Shown one piece after another: positions 27,631 to 35,475 of a DNA stretch of 64,000 bases. Origin of the DNA: Oscillatoria acuminata PCC 6304 (GTDB taxonomy: Bacteria > Cyanobacteriota > Cyanobacteriia > Cyanobacteriales > Laspinemataceae); the NCBI RefSeq assembly GCF_000317105.1, contig NC_019693.1, forward strand, positions 6,511,227 through 6,575,226. Reading direction: 5' to 3'. The translations under genes and the position numbers were made by a program. The notes below the pieces were generated by a model. It saw only the letters and a list, made by a program, of their open reading frames with translations. It made no database searches and had not been told where the DNA came from. Position 1 is the first letter of the stretch; every line of letters begins with the position of its first letter.

Positions 27631-28623
27631 TCATTTTTTCATCCAATTGACCAGTTCTGCAAACCAATTCCCTTGATTCGGCGAGAATGTTTGCAACCCA
27701 CTGACTCGCGCCTCAGTCACCACGCAAATCGCCCCCTCAAACTTACTTAAATCCGTGAGAAATTTCTCACTAAATCCTGACATTTTCGGTGCAGTTAGAG
27801 TTTCGTAAAACACTAAAACGATAGGTTGTTCCGATTCTAAGGTCAATTCATCCCAATAGGATTGCAGATCCGCCATTGTTTTCGGTGTGCCATCTGCACT
27901 TTTGGAACAGTTAGCGCGGCGCATTTCATTGTAGATTTTAGCAGCAGGATTATCTTTATCGATAAACTTGCTGCCATCGATGCAGATTAACTGGAGGGAT
28001 GAAGACAATCCCATTTCTTCCAGTTTGGCATGGAGGAGCTGGGGTAAATTGGAGACTGGTTCTGGTTCTACTTCATCCTCCTCACTATGCCAAGCTCGAT
28101 AAAATACAGGATAGGGCAGGTTTTGGGCGCAATGCCAGATGATTTGGAAAGATTTCTCGAAGAGAGTAAAGTCCTTTTTATAAATCTCATGGGATAAGCA
28201 ATCCTTCAAGCCAGTCACCGCAAACTGCAACTGTTCTTCTGCCCTCAAAATGTCTCCCAAACTTTCTGCCGCTTGCCTCCGGGTATATTTATCTTCAAAG
28301 TTGGCGGCTAAATTGTCTCCCAAACTTTCTGCCGCTTGCCTCCGGGTATATTTATCTTCAAAGTTGGCGGCTAAATTGAATAACTCCTTCATCGCCTCTG
28401 GATTGCCCGGGTCAATTTTACCCAAACTTTCTGCTGCTGTCCTCCGGGTCCATTTAGATTCAGAGTTGGCGATAACTTTGAGCAACGCCGCAATCACCTC
28501 TGGATTGCCCGGGTCAATTTCTCCCAAACTTTCTGCTGCTCGCATCAGGGTCAGGGTCCCTTCAGATTTAGGGTGATTTTTGGGGACTGATTGGATCGCC
28601 CTGCCCTTGCTAATTTTTATCAT
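27631..28623 (-). CDS. HEAT repeats plus C-terminal alpha/beta domain of a NACHT protein (split from upstream gene)
   Basis: 330 residues. It begins with the ATG directly after the TAG that ends the NACHT gene, in the same frame (TAGATG). Residues 30-135 are HEAT-like repeats (TRR.AAESLG.IDPGNPE), including a perfect 21-residue duplication. Residues from about 140 form a domain typical of the C-terminus of cyanobacterial NACHT-HEAT proteins: FYRAWH, LQLICIDGSKFIDKDNPAAK, DLQSYWDEL, PIVLVFYE. So this is the missing C-terminal part of the upstream protein. It could be made by re-initiation at TAGATG, by rare readthrough, or the pair could be a recently broken gene. The first 25 residues (SKGRAIQSVPKNHPK) do not fit the HEAT pattern, which favours a local disruption. 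Confidence 0.8.
   Translation of the reverse strand: MIKISKGRAIQSVPKNHPKSEGTLTLMRAAESLGEIDPGNPEVIAALLKVIANSESKWTRRTAAESLGKIDPGNPEAMKELFNLAANFEDKYTRRQAAESLGDNLAANFEDKYTRRQAAESLGDILRAEEQLQFAVTGLKDCLSHEIYKKDFTLFEKSFQIIWHCAQNLPYPVFYRAWHSEEDEVEPEPVSNLPQLLHAKLEEMGLSSSLQLICIDGSKFIDKDNPAAKIYNEMRRANCSKSADGTPKTMADLQSYWDELTLESEQPIVLVFYETLTAPKMSGFSEKFLTDLSKFEGAICVVTEARVSGLQTFSPNQGNWFAELVNWMKK
28252..28377 (-). repeat. Perfect 63-bp tandem duplication inside HEAT repeats
   Basis: 28252-28314 and 28315-28377 are identical base for base. The unit encodes 21 residues ending in AAESLGD, shorter than the ~34-residue HEAT unit of this protein, so the duplication changes the repeat register. Perfect identity implies a very recent event. 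Confidence 0.95.
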
Positions 28624-31047
28624 CTATCTCGCTCCACTCCACCTGGGCCATTTATCTTCATAGTAGCCGATGATTAAATTGACTAACGCTGTGCTCGCGG
28701 TCGGATTGCCTGGATCAATTTTACCTAAACTATCTGCCGCTAAACACCGAATATCTACATTGTTGGTATGGCCGATTACATTGCCTAACGCCGCGATCAC
28801 AATGGGATTGCCTGGGCCGATAATTTCACCCAAACTATCTGCCTCTAGTAGCCTCATGGGCCATTTATATTCATAGTAGGCGACGATTACATCGGCTAAC
28901 GCCGCGATCTCCTTTGGATTGCCCGCGTTAATTTTACCCAAACTTTCTGCCGATTGCCTCCGGGTATCTTCAGATTCAGGGTTGTCGATTAAATTGACTA
29001 ACGCCGCGATCACAGTGGGTTTGCCCGCGCCCATTTGCACCAAAATATATGCCGATTGCCACCGAATATATACATTTTCAGAGTTAGCGATTAAATTGAA
29101 TAACGCCGCCATCGCCTTGGTGGGTTCTGTTTCTCCTAAAACTGTTCTTACCTCTAATTCTATCGGATCGAAGAAAGTCGGCCACTCTTGCTTTTCTTCA
29201 TCAAAATAACGAAACCCCCACCGAACAAGTTGAGCAACAATCTCATCAGCCCGATCGCATTCCTTAAACTCCGCGATTCCGGAAGCAGCGAGAAAATAGG
29301 CACGATATTCATAAAACCCGCGATCGCGCCTGTATCGGTTTTCCCCTTCTCCGCATCCATCCTCAAACTCGATTAACCGGGATATAAACTCTTCTTTCTT
29401 TTCCTTCGGTACATCCTTGCGCCCCAACCACAGCAAAATTGTCTGTTTCCACAGGGGTTCAAAGATGCGATAGGGCTTGCCGCTCGGAACCGGGCGACCG
29501 CAATGTTCTCTAGGCAAGAAAAAATCCCAATCCTCAATACTTAAAGCAGCAAAATATTCCTGAAAGGTGGCGTGATAGAAAGCGTAAACCTTCTCTGTAT
29601 CGTCTTCTGCTACGACTCCCACCTGATTTAACCAACCCAGTTGCAGCGCTAAGGCAAACACAGACTTATCATCATCACAATCCCCCAGTACCTCGGTAAC
29701 CAACTGATGCCGCAGGCGAAACGGAGAGGCGGCATCATCTATTCCTCGCCGCGCCAATTCTCCTAATGCGTGGTTAAGTTGCTGACGCTGCTGTTCCGTG
29801 GTGGGGAAATAGTTCTGTTTCCACTGATAAATTTTACCCACAAATCTTTTGTAGACTGCTGCCTGAGTTTCCGGCAACCCTTCGGAGGTTTGCCAAGTGC
29901 TGCACAGTAGGGTTAACCGCAGGGGATTTTTCACCAAATCCTGTAGGCGTTGATATTCCGCTTTGGCTAATTCCTGGCGCAGGGCTTCCCCTTTGGTGGC
30001 GTCGCTGTGTTTAAACCACTTGCCGATAAACGCTTCCACCTGGGTGGGATAGTTAAAATTCAGCATCCGATAAGTCTCGAACGCTTCCAAAGCATTTAGA
30101 TTCGCTTCCCAGACATTAACCCGACAAGTTAGAACGACCCGCGCTGAGGCGATCCAGCCTTTGAGTTGACTGGCGATTTGCTGGAGTGGCAATCCTGCGG
30201 TGGCCCTTTCCGTCGCCATCTCATCCACCCCATCCAGCAGCAACCACACCCGCCCTTGTTCCAGTTGTGCCAGAAAGTCTTCTCGCACCTGTTCACTCAG
30301 GCGCGACGGGGGAATCGCTTGTTTCAGCCAAGTGTCCAGCAAATAGTCCCCCAGTTCCCGTCCCTGCAAGTCGGCTAAGGAAATCCAAATCGGCAAATCC
30401 GGGCGTTCCTCTAAAATCCAATCGGCGATTTTTTGCAATTGGGTGGTTTTTCCGGCACCCGGTTCGCCGATGATAGCAATCTGCCGCCCTTTGGTTTTGC
30501 CTTCCCCTTTGCCGAGGATATCATCCAAAAACTGCTGGTGTTCAAAGTGCTGTTTTTCGTCATATTCGATGGGTTCGTAGAGTTGCGAACCCTCTTCGGC
30601 GCGAGTCTCCCCCGGGCGTTTGTCGCCCTGGCGTCGTTCCACCAGCGCCAGGGGAACGTGAATGTCATCGAGGTTAAAGTTGATATCCTCGTTAGCGGTG
30701 AGGAGGTTGCTGCTGAGTCTGCGGTTGAGCATCGTTTCGCAGACTTCGCGCCAGTCGATATCGTTGGCGGTGGGTTCATCCGGAGTTGGGGGGTTCCATT
30801 CGTTGAGGTCCACAACATCTTTTACTTCTAAACCCAAGGCGTTGCAAATGGCAATGGCTGACTCCTCATCCACTTCTTTGCCACTGAAAAACCGCTTAAC
30901 TGTGCTTTCACTGACATGAGCGTTGTGGGAAATGTCAGCATAAGTCCACTTCTTACCCTTGTAATTCTGTGTCGTTGCCTTAGTTGTGGTCAGTTTTTCC
31001 TTGCCATATCGATGAATCCGGACCCCGCGTTGGCGTGTTTCTCCCAT
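28624..31047 (-). CDS. HTH-NACHT-HEAT STAND NTPase
   Basis: 807 residues. The N-terminus (about 30-85) is an XRE-like helix-turn-helix (TYADISHNAHVSESTVKRFF, then AIAICNALGLEVKDVV). The NACHT NTPase has Walker A GEPGAGKTT (194-202), Walker B VWLLLDGVDE (267-276) and the following TCRVNVWE. A winged-helix/helical part follows, with YAFYHATFQEYFAALSI near 530, and HEAT-like repeats from about 640 (DTRRQSAESLGKINAGNPKEI). Proteins of this build switch between resting and oligomeric states on ligand sensing by the repeats; bacterial NACHT proteins are known antiphage factors. The effector here would be the HTH region or a partner. The gene ends in TAG, with the remaining HEAT and C-terminal domain in the next frame-matched gene. 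A 13-bp palindrome lies in the divergent promoter. Confidence 0.9.
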   Translation of the reverse strand: MGETRQRGVRIHRYGKEKLTTTKATTQNYKGKKWTYADISHNAHVSESTVKRFFSGKEVDEESAIAICNALGLEVKDVVDLNEWNPPTPDEPTANDIDWREVCETMLNRRLSSNLLTANEDINFNLDDIHVPLALVERRQGDKRPGETRAEEGSQLYEPIEYDEKQHFEHQQFLDDILGKGEGKTKGRQIAIIGEPGAGKTTQLQKIADWILEERPDLPIWISLADLQGRELGDYLLDTWLKQAIPPSRLSEQVREDFLAQLEQGRVWLLLDGVDEMATERATAGLPLQQIASQLKGWIASARVVLTCRVNVWEANLNALEAFETYRMLNFNYPTQVEAFIGKWFKHSDATKGEALRQELAKAEYQRLQDLVKNPLRLTLLCSTWQTSEGLPETQAAVYKRFVGKIYQWKQNYFPTTEQQRQQLNHALGELARRGIDDAASPFRLRHQLVTEVLGDCDDDKSVFALALQLGWLNQVGVVAEDDTEKVYAFYHATFQEYFAALSIEDWDFFLPREHCGRPVPSGKPYRIFEPLWKQTILLWLGRKDVPKEKKEEFISRLIEFEDGCGEGENRYRRDRGFYEYRAYFLAASGIAEFKECDRADEIVAQLVRWGFRYFDEEKQEWPTFFDPIELEVRTVLGETEPTKAMAALFNLIANSENVYIRWQSAYILVQMGAGKPTVIAALVNLIDNPESEDTRRQSAESLGKINAGNPKEIAALADVIVAYYEYKWPMRLLEADSLGEIIGPGNPIVIAALGNVIGHTNNVDIRCLAADSLGKIDPGNPTASTALVNLIIGYYEDKWPRWSGAR

Positions 31048-31174
31048 AGTTAACCGAGTGACGCTTTTCCTCTATCCATAGTTTACGGGCTTTTCTCGGT
31101 TTAGGGCAGGTTCAGAAAGTTTCATTTAATCTCTGACTTTAAATGCTCACCATTGACCCTCGCGCCCAAATTAG

Positions 31175-31215
31175 ATTGGTCTCAAATGCAGTTGAGATAA
31201 GGATTTGAGACCAAT
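31175..31215. promoter_or_regulatory. 13-bp inverted repeat, candidate operator
   Basis: ATTGGTCTCAAAT (31175-31187) and ATTTGAGACCAAT (31203-31215) are perfect reverse complements separated by 15 bases. The site lies in the divergent region between the HTH-NACHT gene and the small membrane-protein gene, and its right arm overlaps the start codon at 31214. It could be an operator for the HTH domain or a hairpin hiding the ribosome site (AAGGA at 31199-31203). Confidence 0.6.
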
Positions 31216-31438
31216 GAACACTTCTGAAAAAACCAAAGCCCAAAGGTTAAGCGAGGCCCTGAGCGACTTTGATACCGTGCTCGAACAAGACCCCCAGGTC
31301 CAGTGGTACCAGATGCAACCGAGTCAGCCGGATGTCACGGGTGCAGCACCTCCCGGTTTACCTCCGGCATTTCAGGTGCAATGGCTGTGTCTGCTGTTGG
31401 TGCATCTGGTGGTGTTGTGCTTCCTGCGGAAAAAATAG
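31214..31438 (+). CDS. Small protein with C-terminal membrane helix
   Basis: 74 residues from the ATG at 31214, which has AAGGA about 10 bases upstream. The N-terminus is polar and helical (KTKAQRLSEALSDFDTVLEQ), then a Gln/Pro-rich linker, and a terminal hydrophobic helix (WLCLLLVHLVVLCFL) ends in RKK. The form is that of a tail-anchored membrane protein. Family not recognised. It is divergent from the NACHT gene and shares the palindromic promoter region, so it could be a membrane partner or effector of that system (inference). Confidence 0.5.
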   Translation: MNTSEKTKAQRLSEALSDFDTVLEQDPQVQWYQMQPSQPDVTGAAPPGLPPAFQVQWLCLLLVHLVVLCFLRKK

Positions 31439-31590
31439 GAGTGAAGGGGGCATCGGATGAGGATGAATGCGATCGCCCCCTGATGCTTCGATTGAATCCT
31501 GATGATTTTACCCCTAAAATTGGGTGTTTAAACTGGGTTTCTCGGGTTGGTTGCGGCTATCCTGTTTTTGAACCGGCGATCGCCTTGCCG

Positions 31591-32124
31591 TTACCCTACG
31601 GAAACCAGTCTCGTTAATTCTTCCTCGGATACTGATTCGGTTTGAGAAGCGATTAATCGGACCCAGATGAGTGCAAGCTGGCGAAACAGACGCGGCGATG
31701 AACCCACGGGACTATGTGCGGCGCAGTTGCACAACAGCAACCCAGATCCGAGAATTTCTCCGGCGTCAACTATCCCACTCAATACGCTGTCTGCATACTC
31801 AACCGGCAAACCCCGATAAACTGTATCGAAGTTAGAGGCAAGTGACTCAGGCATTTCTAATTCGTCTTTCTCCGATACTGCCACTTTGACTACCAGTTCT
31901 CCTGAGCGATCGGGCAAAAATCCACCCCCTAAAAGTCCATAAAGAGCGCGTCCCGCTGATGGAATAATCATCTCAATGGCTCCTTGTTGCAGATGAGTTA
32001 AATCTGAGGCACTCCCGGATAAGCAACGCTCTATAAATGGATAATCGGGATTAATCAAGTTTGGCAGTTCTCCTAGCCAAATTCGGGCCTTTCGATGACG
32101 ATTTAGACTGAGTGTGGTTATCAT
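31591..32124 (-). CDS. Unknown-function protein, paralogue 1
   Basis: 177 residues from the ATG at 32124; an upstream start at 32202 would run through a palindromic repeat, and the paralogue at 33131-33661 starts at the matching position (MITTLSLNRHRKARIWLGEL). Not a family I can name. Visible features are an N-terminal basic/aromatic segment, a mid-part AIEMIIPSAGRALYGLLGG, LPVEYADSVLSGIVDAGEILGSG and a C-terminal NCAAHSPVGSSPRLFRQLAL. No signal or membrane helix. It is a very close paralogue of the gene 1 kb upstream; an SMI1/KNR4 gene and an antitoxin-like gene lie between. Confidence 0.7.
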   Translation of the reverse strand: MITTLSLNRHRKARIWLGELPNLINPDYPFIERCLSGSASDLTHLQQGAIEMIIPSAGRALYGLLGGGFLPDRSGELVVKVAVSEKDELEMPESLASNFDTVYRGLPVEYADSVLSGIVDAGEILGSGLLLCNCAAHSPVGSSPRLFRQLALIWVRLIASQTESVSEEELTRLVSVG

Positions 32125-32161
32125 ACTCCCTACGGTATTTAAAGGTCTATAAAAACGAATT

Positions 32162-32213
32162 GTAGGGGCGCAATGCTTGCGCCCTCCGGAGGGCGCAAGC
32201 ATTGCGCCCCTAC
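32162..32213. repeat. GTAGGGGCGCAATGCTTGCG palindromic element
   Basis: A perfect palindrome with arms GTAGGGGCGCAATGCTTGCG around a CCCTCCGGAGGG centre, 52 bp. It lies 37 bases upstream of the paralogue 1 start and creates a false N-terminal extension for that gene. Confidence 0.9.
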
Positions 32214-32317
32214 AAATACTGCTTGACCCGGCTCATTTTTATAAACTTATCATTATTGCGAAATTCCGTATCATTTATTGTTCTATCCTCCCGGCAGTAA
32301 GCCAGTTTTTATTAAAT

Positions 32318-32500
32318 TCATCGGAAAAGGTCTTGTCCTGCTTTTGTTATCAGTTTATCTAACTTTCCAGAGGCTAAATCCTCTTTCATCTGCTTATCCC
32401 AGGCATCATCTAAATAGTCCTGAAGCCATTGGGCAAGTTGACGCACTTCCGCTTCGGGCAACTGGCCGATCGCCACTTTGATTTCAAATAGGGTTTTCAT
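32318..32500 (-). CDS. Antitoxin-like small protein, C-terminally truncated
   Basis: 60 residues from the ATG at 32500: MKTLFEIKVAIGQLPEAEVR, then QLAQWLQDYLDDAWDKQMKEDLASGKLDKL and a short end AGQDLFR. The sequence matches the pattern of cyanobacterial type II antitoxins that normally continue with an Ala/Glu-rich helix ending near RxLDEV, preceding a RelE/ParE-like toxin. Here the end is cut short: a one-base shift would extend the frame by some 17 codons, and no toxin follows. It is probably an orphan or decaying antitoxin. Confidence 0.6.
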   Translation of the reverse strand: MKTLFEIKVAIGQLPEAEVRQLAQWLQDYLDDAWDKQMKEDLASGKLDKLITKAGQDLFR

Positions 32501-32639
32501 CAAGTTGGGTTTGCGAGAACTTACGCTTAATTTTACTGTAATTACCCCGGAAAATCAACAACTTTAGGCAGAGTTCCCGAGTTGCTTTCAATCGTTGGGG
32601 TCTGAATTTCTCGATAGAAGGCGATCGCCTCTTTCCCAG

Positions 32640-33083
32640 CTAGACTAACAAGGCATCCAGTTTGTACCGACTCCCATATTCTGAGCGAAGTTCATCTCGA
32701 TACCAATCGGCTAATGTCAAAAATTTAGACAATTCTTGATAGCTGTCACTGAGGGTAACGTAGCGCCCATCAGTTAACCGAACTGCACTCAGTCCTGTTC
32801 CGATATGAAACAGGAGATACTCCTGCGTCATGCCTTGAGTATGGTGCAACTCATTCACACTATCAATATCGTCTCCCAAATTGCGATCGCCAAACGGACT
32901 CAAAATTGTTTCTGACTCGAACAATTCTCCACCCCCAGTCATTTCCCAGAGTTCGATTAAGTCATTGGGGAGTTTCAAGTTCCGTTTTTCTAGCCAAGTC
33001 TGTAAGCGGTTGGCGGGAATGGCACCATTCCATACAAAAAGTTGCGGATGATGGGCTGAGTCTTGGATTAGGATATGATTCAT
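32640..33083 (-). CDS. SMI1/KNR4-family protein
   Basis: 147 residues. The SUKH/SMI1 pattern is visible: PANRLQTWLEKRNLKLPNDL, IELWEMTGGGELFESETIL, then SPFGDRNLGDDI and a C-terminal YQELSKFLTLADWYRDEL. Bacterial members are mostly immunity proteins for secreted or contact-dependent toxins, but many genomic copies have no toxin next to them. No toxin is recognisable here unless one of the flanking unknown proteins is a degenerate one. It lies between the two unknown-function paralogues on the same strand. Confidence 0.7.
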   Translation of the reverse strand: MNHILIQDSAHHPQLFVWNGAIPANRLQTWLEKRNLKLPNDLIELWEMTGGGELFESETILSPFGDRNLGDDIDSVNELHHTQGMTQEYLLFHIGTGLSAVRLTDGRYVTLSDSYQELSKFLTLADWYRDELRSEYGSRYKLDALLV

Positions 33084-33130
33084 GAGGTTGAATGATTGAG
33101 AATAGCGCTATTAAAGCAGTGTTTTCAATA

Positions 33131-33661
33131 CTAAGCCGAAACCAGTCTCGTTAATTCTTCCTCGGATACTGATTCGGTTTGAGAAGCGATTAATCGGACT
33201 AGGATGAGTGCAATCTGGCGAAACATACGCGGCGATGAGCCCACGGGACTATGTGCCGCGCAATTGCATAATAGTATCCCAGATCCAAGAATTTCCCCTG
33301 CGTCAATTATCCCATTAAATACGCTGTCTGCATACTCAACTGGCAAACCCTCGTAAACTGTATCGAGGTTAGAGGCAAGTGACCCCGGCATTTCTATTTC
33401 GGCACTTTCCGATACTGCCACTGGAACCACAAGTTTTCCTGAGCGATCGGGCAAAAATTCACCCCCTAACAGTCCATAAAGAGCGCGTCCCGCTGAGGGG
33501 ATGAGCATCTCAATGGCTGCTTGTTGTCGATGAGTCAAGGTGGAGGTTTTACCGGGTAAAGAGCGCTCTAAAAATCGATGATTAGGATTAATTAAATTGG
33601 GTAACTCTCCTAGCCAAATTCTGGCCTTTCGATGACGATTTAGATTGAGTGTTGTTATCAT
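33131..33661 (-). CDS. Unknown-function protein, paralogue 2
   Basis: 176 residues, MITTLNLNRHRKARIWLGEL at the start, very similar along the whole length to the protein at 31591-32124. The DNA is also closely similar, including the last 60 bases of both genes, so this is a gene duplication. The small differences lie mostly at 26-40 and 85-95. Function unknown; no membrane segment or catalytic motif seen. The SMI1 gene begins 47 bases downstream. Confidence 0.7.
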   Translation of the reverse strand: MITTLNLNRHRKARIWLGELPNLINPNHRFLERSLPGKTSTLTHRQQAAIEMLIPSAGRALYGLLGGEFLPDRSGKLVVPVAVSESAEIEMPGSLASNLDTVYEGLPVEYADSVFNGIIDAGEILGSGILLCNCAAHSPVGSSPRMFRQIALILVRLIASQTESVSEEELTRLVSA

Positions 33662-33777
33662 TTTATTTTTCTATACTGCTGAAAATGAACAATCATAGCC
33701 CAAACTCAAGTAAAACTCTTTCCAATCTCCGTCAATCCCTGTACAATGAAATCATCCCGAATTGAGGTCTAGCTCAA

Positions 33778-34041
33778 ATGACCCAGCATTTACAAATCCT
33801 CTTGCCGGAAGAAACAATTCGACTGATTGACCAACTCACGAAATCCGATGATTCTGCGGATGATGCTCTACTCAAGCGTAGTGCTTTGATTAACGAGGCG
33901 GTTAAATTTTATATTGCCCAGAAGCAGCGAAATTCTCTCAAGCAACAGTTACAAGAAGGAGCCACTCGCTGGGCTGCACGAGACTTGGGTTTGGCTGATG
34001 AATGGTTCGATATCGAAGTGGAAGCAGCGGTGGCCACTTGA
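33778..34041 (+). CDS. Ribbon-helix-helix antitoxin-like protein
   Basis: 87 residues. The N-terminus is a ribbon-helix-helix DNA-binding fold: beta strand HLQILLPEETIRLIDQL, then SALINEAVKFYIAQ. The C-terminal part (LKQQLQEGATRWAARDLGLADEWFDIE) is the toxin-binding helix typical of MazE/CopG-like antitoxins in cyanobacteria. A MazF-like toxin would be expected to overlap the 3' end, but the following DNA is an inverted-repeat element with no toxin. It is therefore an orphan antitoxin. Confidence 0.75.
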   Translation: MTQHLQILLPEETIRLIDQLTKSDDSADDALLKRSALINEAVKFYIAQKQRNSLKQQLQEGATRWAARDLGLADEWFDIEVEAAVAT

Positions 34042-34062
34042 CAAAACTGATCTTTTGCGCTT

Positions 34063-34222
34063 GTGACGTGGCTCTGCCGCGTCACACACTCTTTGCGGCT
34101 CTGCCGCCTCTCGGTCTGTTGACGAGTTGAAGCCGTGACAGGTAAAATAGGCAGATTAAGCCCTTGCTTGGGGACTGGAGGCAGAGCCTCCTTAAGAGCA
34201 TGACGCGGCAGAGCCACGTCAC
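34063..34222. mobile_element. 160-bp element bounded by perfect 22-bp inverted repeats
   Basis: 34063-34084 and 34201-34222 are perfect reverse complements (GTGACGTGGCTCTGCCGCGT..). Inside there is more GGCTCTGCCGCC and GGAGGCAGAGCCTCC-like palindromic sequence; the same GGAGGCTCTGCCTCC motif recurs at 63653-63667. No gene. The structure suits a small non-autonomous element (MITE-like); target-site duplications were not found by eye. Confidence 0.6.
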
Positions 34223-34496
34223 GAGGAAAAGTCTTCAGTAGGTTTTTCAGTCGGTTTTAACCGACTTGAGCTGTTAGGCGGGGGATTAATCCCCCGCCGG
34301 GTGTTGCCGCTACCCATTTTCCCCAAATCCTCAAAAGCTCTTGACAAAACCTTGATTTTATGCTACATATCCCAGATATAATGCCAGATCCCTCAAATTC
34401 TCTGAAACCGTGGTGGTTTCCTGGAATTTTTGCCAGTTACACTGAAATAAGCTGTAAGGTCCATGAAAACCCTTAGTCTTGTTGGAAGGTGGTACT
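34223..34496. other. Intergenic region with two palindromes
   Basis: AGTCGGTTTTAACCGACT (34249-34266) and GGCGGGGGATTAATCCCCCGCC-type palindrome (34277-34298, 22 bp, perfect) lie in tandem. The rest holds the promoter of the TPR gene. No further gene seen. Confidence 0.6.
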
Positions 34497-35375
34497 GTGC
34501 CAAATCGTAATTTTTTGATTCCTCTGTCCATCGCCCTTGGTTTGTTTACGGTGGTTCCACCTGTGATGGGACAGGCTTTATTGCCTCGGACTCTCCAGCT
34601 TGATGGGACTCAGTTGGAACAGCAAGGGTTGTTTCTGGCGGAAGAAGCGGCTCAGTTGGCGAGATTTCAGCAGTTTGAGTTGGCTTTAGCCCGGGCGGAA
34701 TTGGCGGCCCAGCTTGCGCCAAATGCGCCCCAAGCCTGGGGAATTTTAGGTAGTTTGTATCTGCAATCGAAGGAGTTGCCGAAGGGAATTGCAGCGTTGG
34801 AACGGGCTCGATCGCTGGATCCGAAGAATCATGTGGTGATGTTTGCCCTCGGTTCGGCTTATTTTCAGCAAGAAAATTACCGGGAGGCGATTAACTCCCT
34901 GCAATCGGGATTAAAAATCCAACCGGATGTACCCGGGGCCTTATTCGATTTGGGCAATGCCTACTACATGACTAGAGAGTATCGAGAGGCGATCGCCCAA
35001 TATGAACGCGCCGTCGCCCAGGATGCAACATTCTGGCCTGCTATTAACAATATCGGTTTAGTCGAATACGAACAAGGGGACATCAATGCGGCGATTCAGC
35101 AGTGGGAAACGGCACTCAGCATCGACTCCGCAGCGGCGGAACCCATGATGGCGATCGCTGTGGCAATGTACGCTCAAGGGAATCGAGAACGGGGTCTAGC
35201 CCTCGGAGAAGAGGCATTGCGGATTGATCCACGTTATGGGGAAGTGGATTTTCTGGTGGAAAATCTCTGGGGTAGTCGCCTTTTGGAAGATACCAAAAAA
35301 TTCTTGGAAACTCCCCGGATTCAAGCGACCCTGGCGCAATTCATGGATGTAACCCCACACAACCACAGCCATTAA
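34497..35375 (+). CDS. Exported tetratricopeptide-repeat protein
   Basis: 292 residues from the GTG at 34497, chosen because GGAAGG is 7 bases upstream and the product then starts with a signal peptide (MPNRNFLIPLSIALGLFTVV, cleavage near PVMGQA). The body is about five TPR units (AAQLARFQQFELALARAELA; GSAYFQQENYREAINSLQSG; GNAYYMTREYREAIAQYERA; GLVEYEQGDINAAIQQWETA). Such proteins are periplasmic or lumenal scaffolds. The specific partner is unknown. It stands alone and is convergent with the response-regulator gene. Confidence 0.88.
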   Translation: MPNRNFLIPLSIALGLFTVVPPVMGQALLPRTLQLDGTQLEQQGLFLAEEAAQLARFQQFELALARAELAAQLAPNAPQAWGILGSLYLQSKELPKGIAALERARSLDPKNHVVMFALGSAYFQQENYREAINSLQSGLKIQPDVPGALFDLGNAYYMTREYREAIAQYERAVAQDATFWPAINNIGLVEYEQGDINAAIQQWETALSIDSAAAEPMMAIAVAMYAQGNRERGLALGEEALRIDPRYGEVDFLVENLWGSRLLEDTKKFLETPRIQATLAQFMDVTPHNHSH

Positions 35376-35475
35376 TCTTGGACTGGATCCCATAAAGGTA
35401 GAAGGATAAAGGCTCAAGGATGAAAATCACCCCGTAAATCTATCTTCCATCCCTGAGACCCTAATCCTTCATCCC

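Noticed and set aside
30411-30919. Several open frames opposite the NACHT gene
   Set aside because: Shadows of a G/C-rich coding region; no ribosome sites or conserved motifs.
33909-34217. Open frame on - over the 160-bp inverted-repeat element as a possible toxin
   Set aside because: It is antisense to the ribbon-helix-helix gene and to repeat DNA; translation shows no toxin fold.
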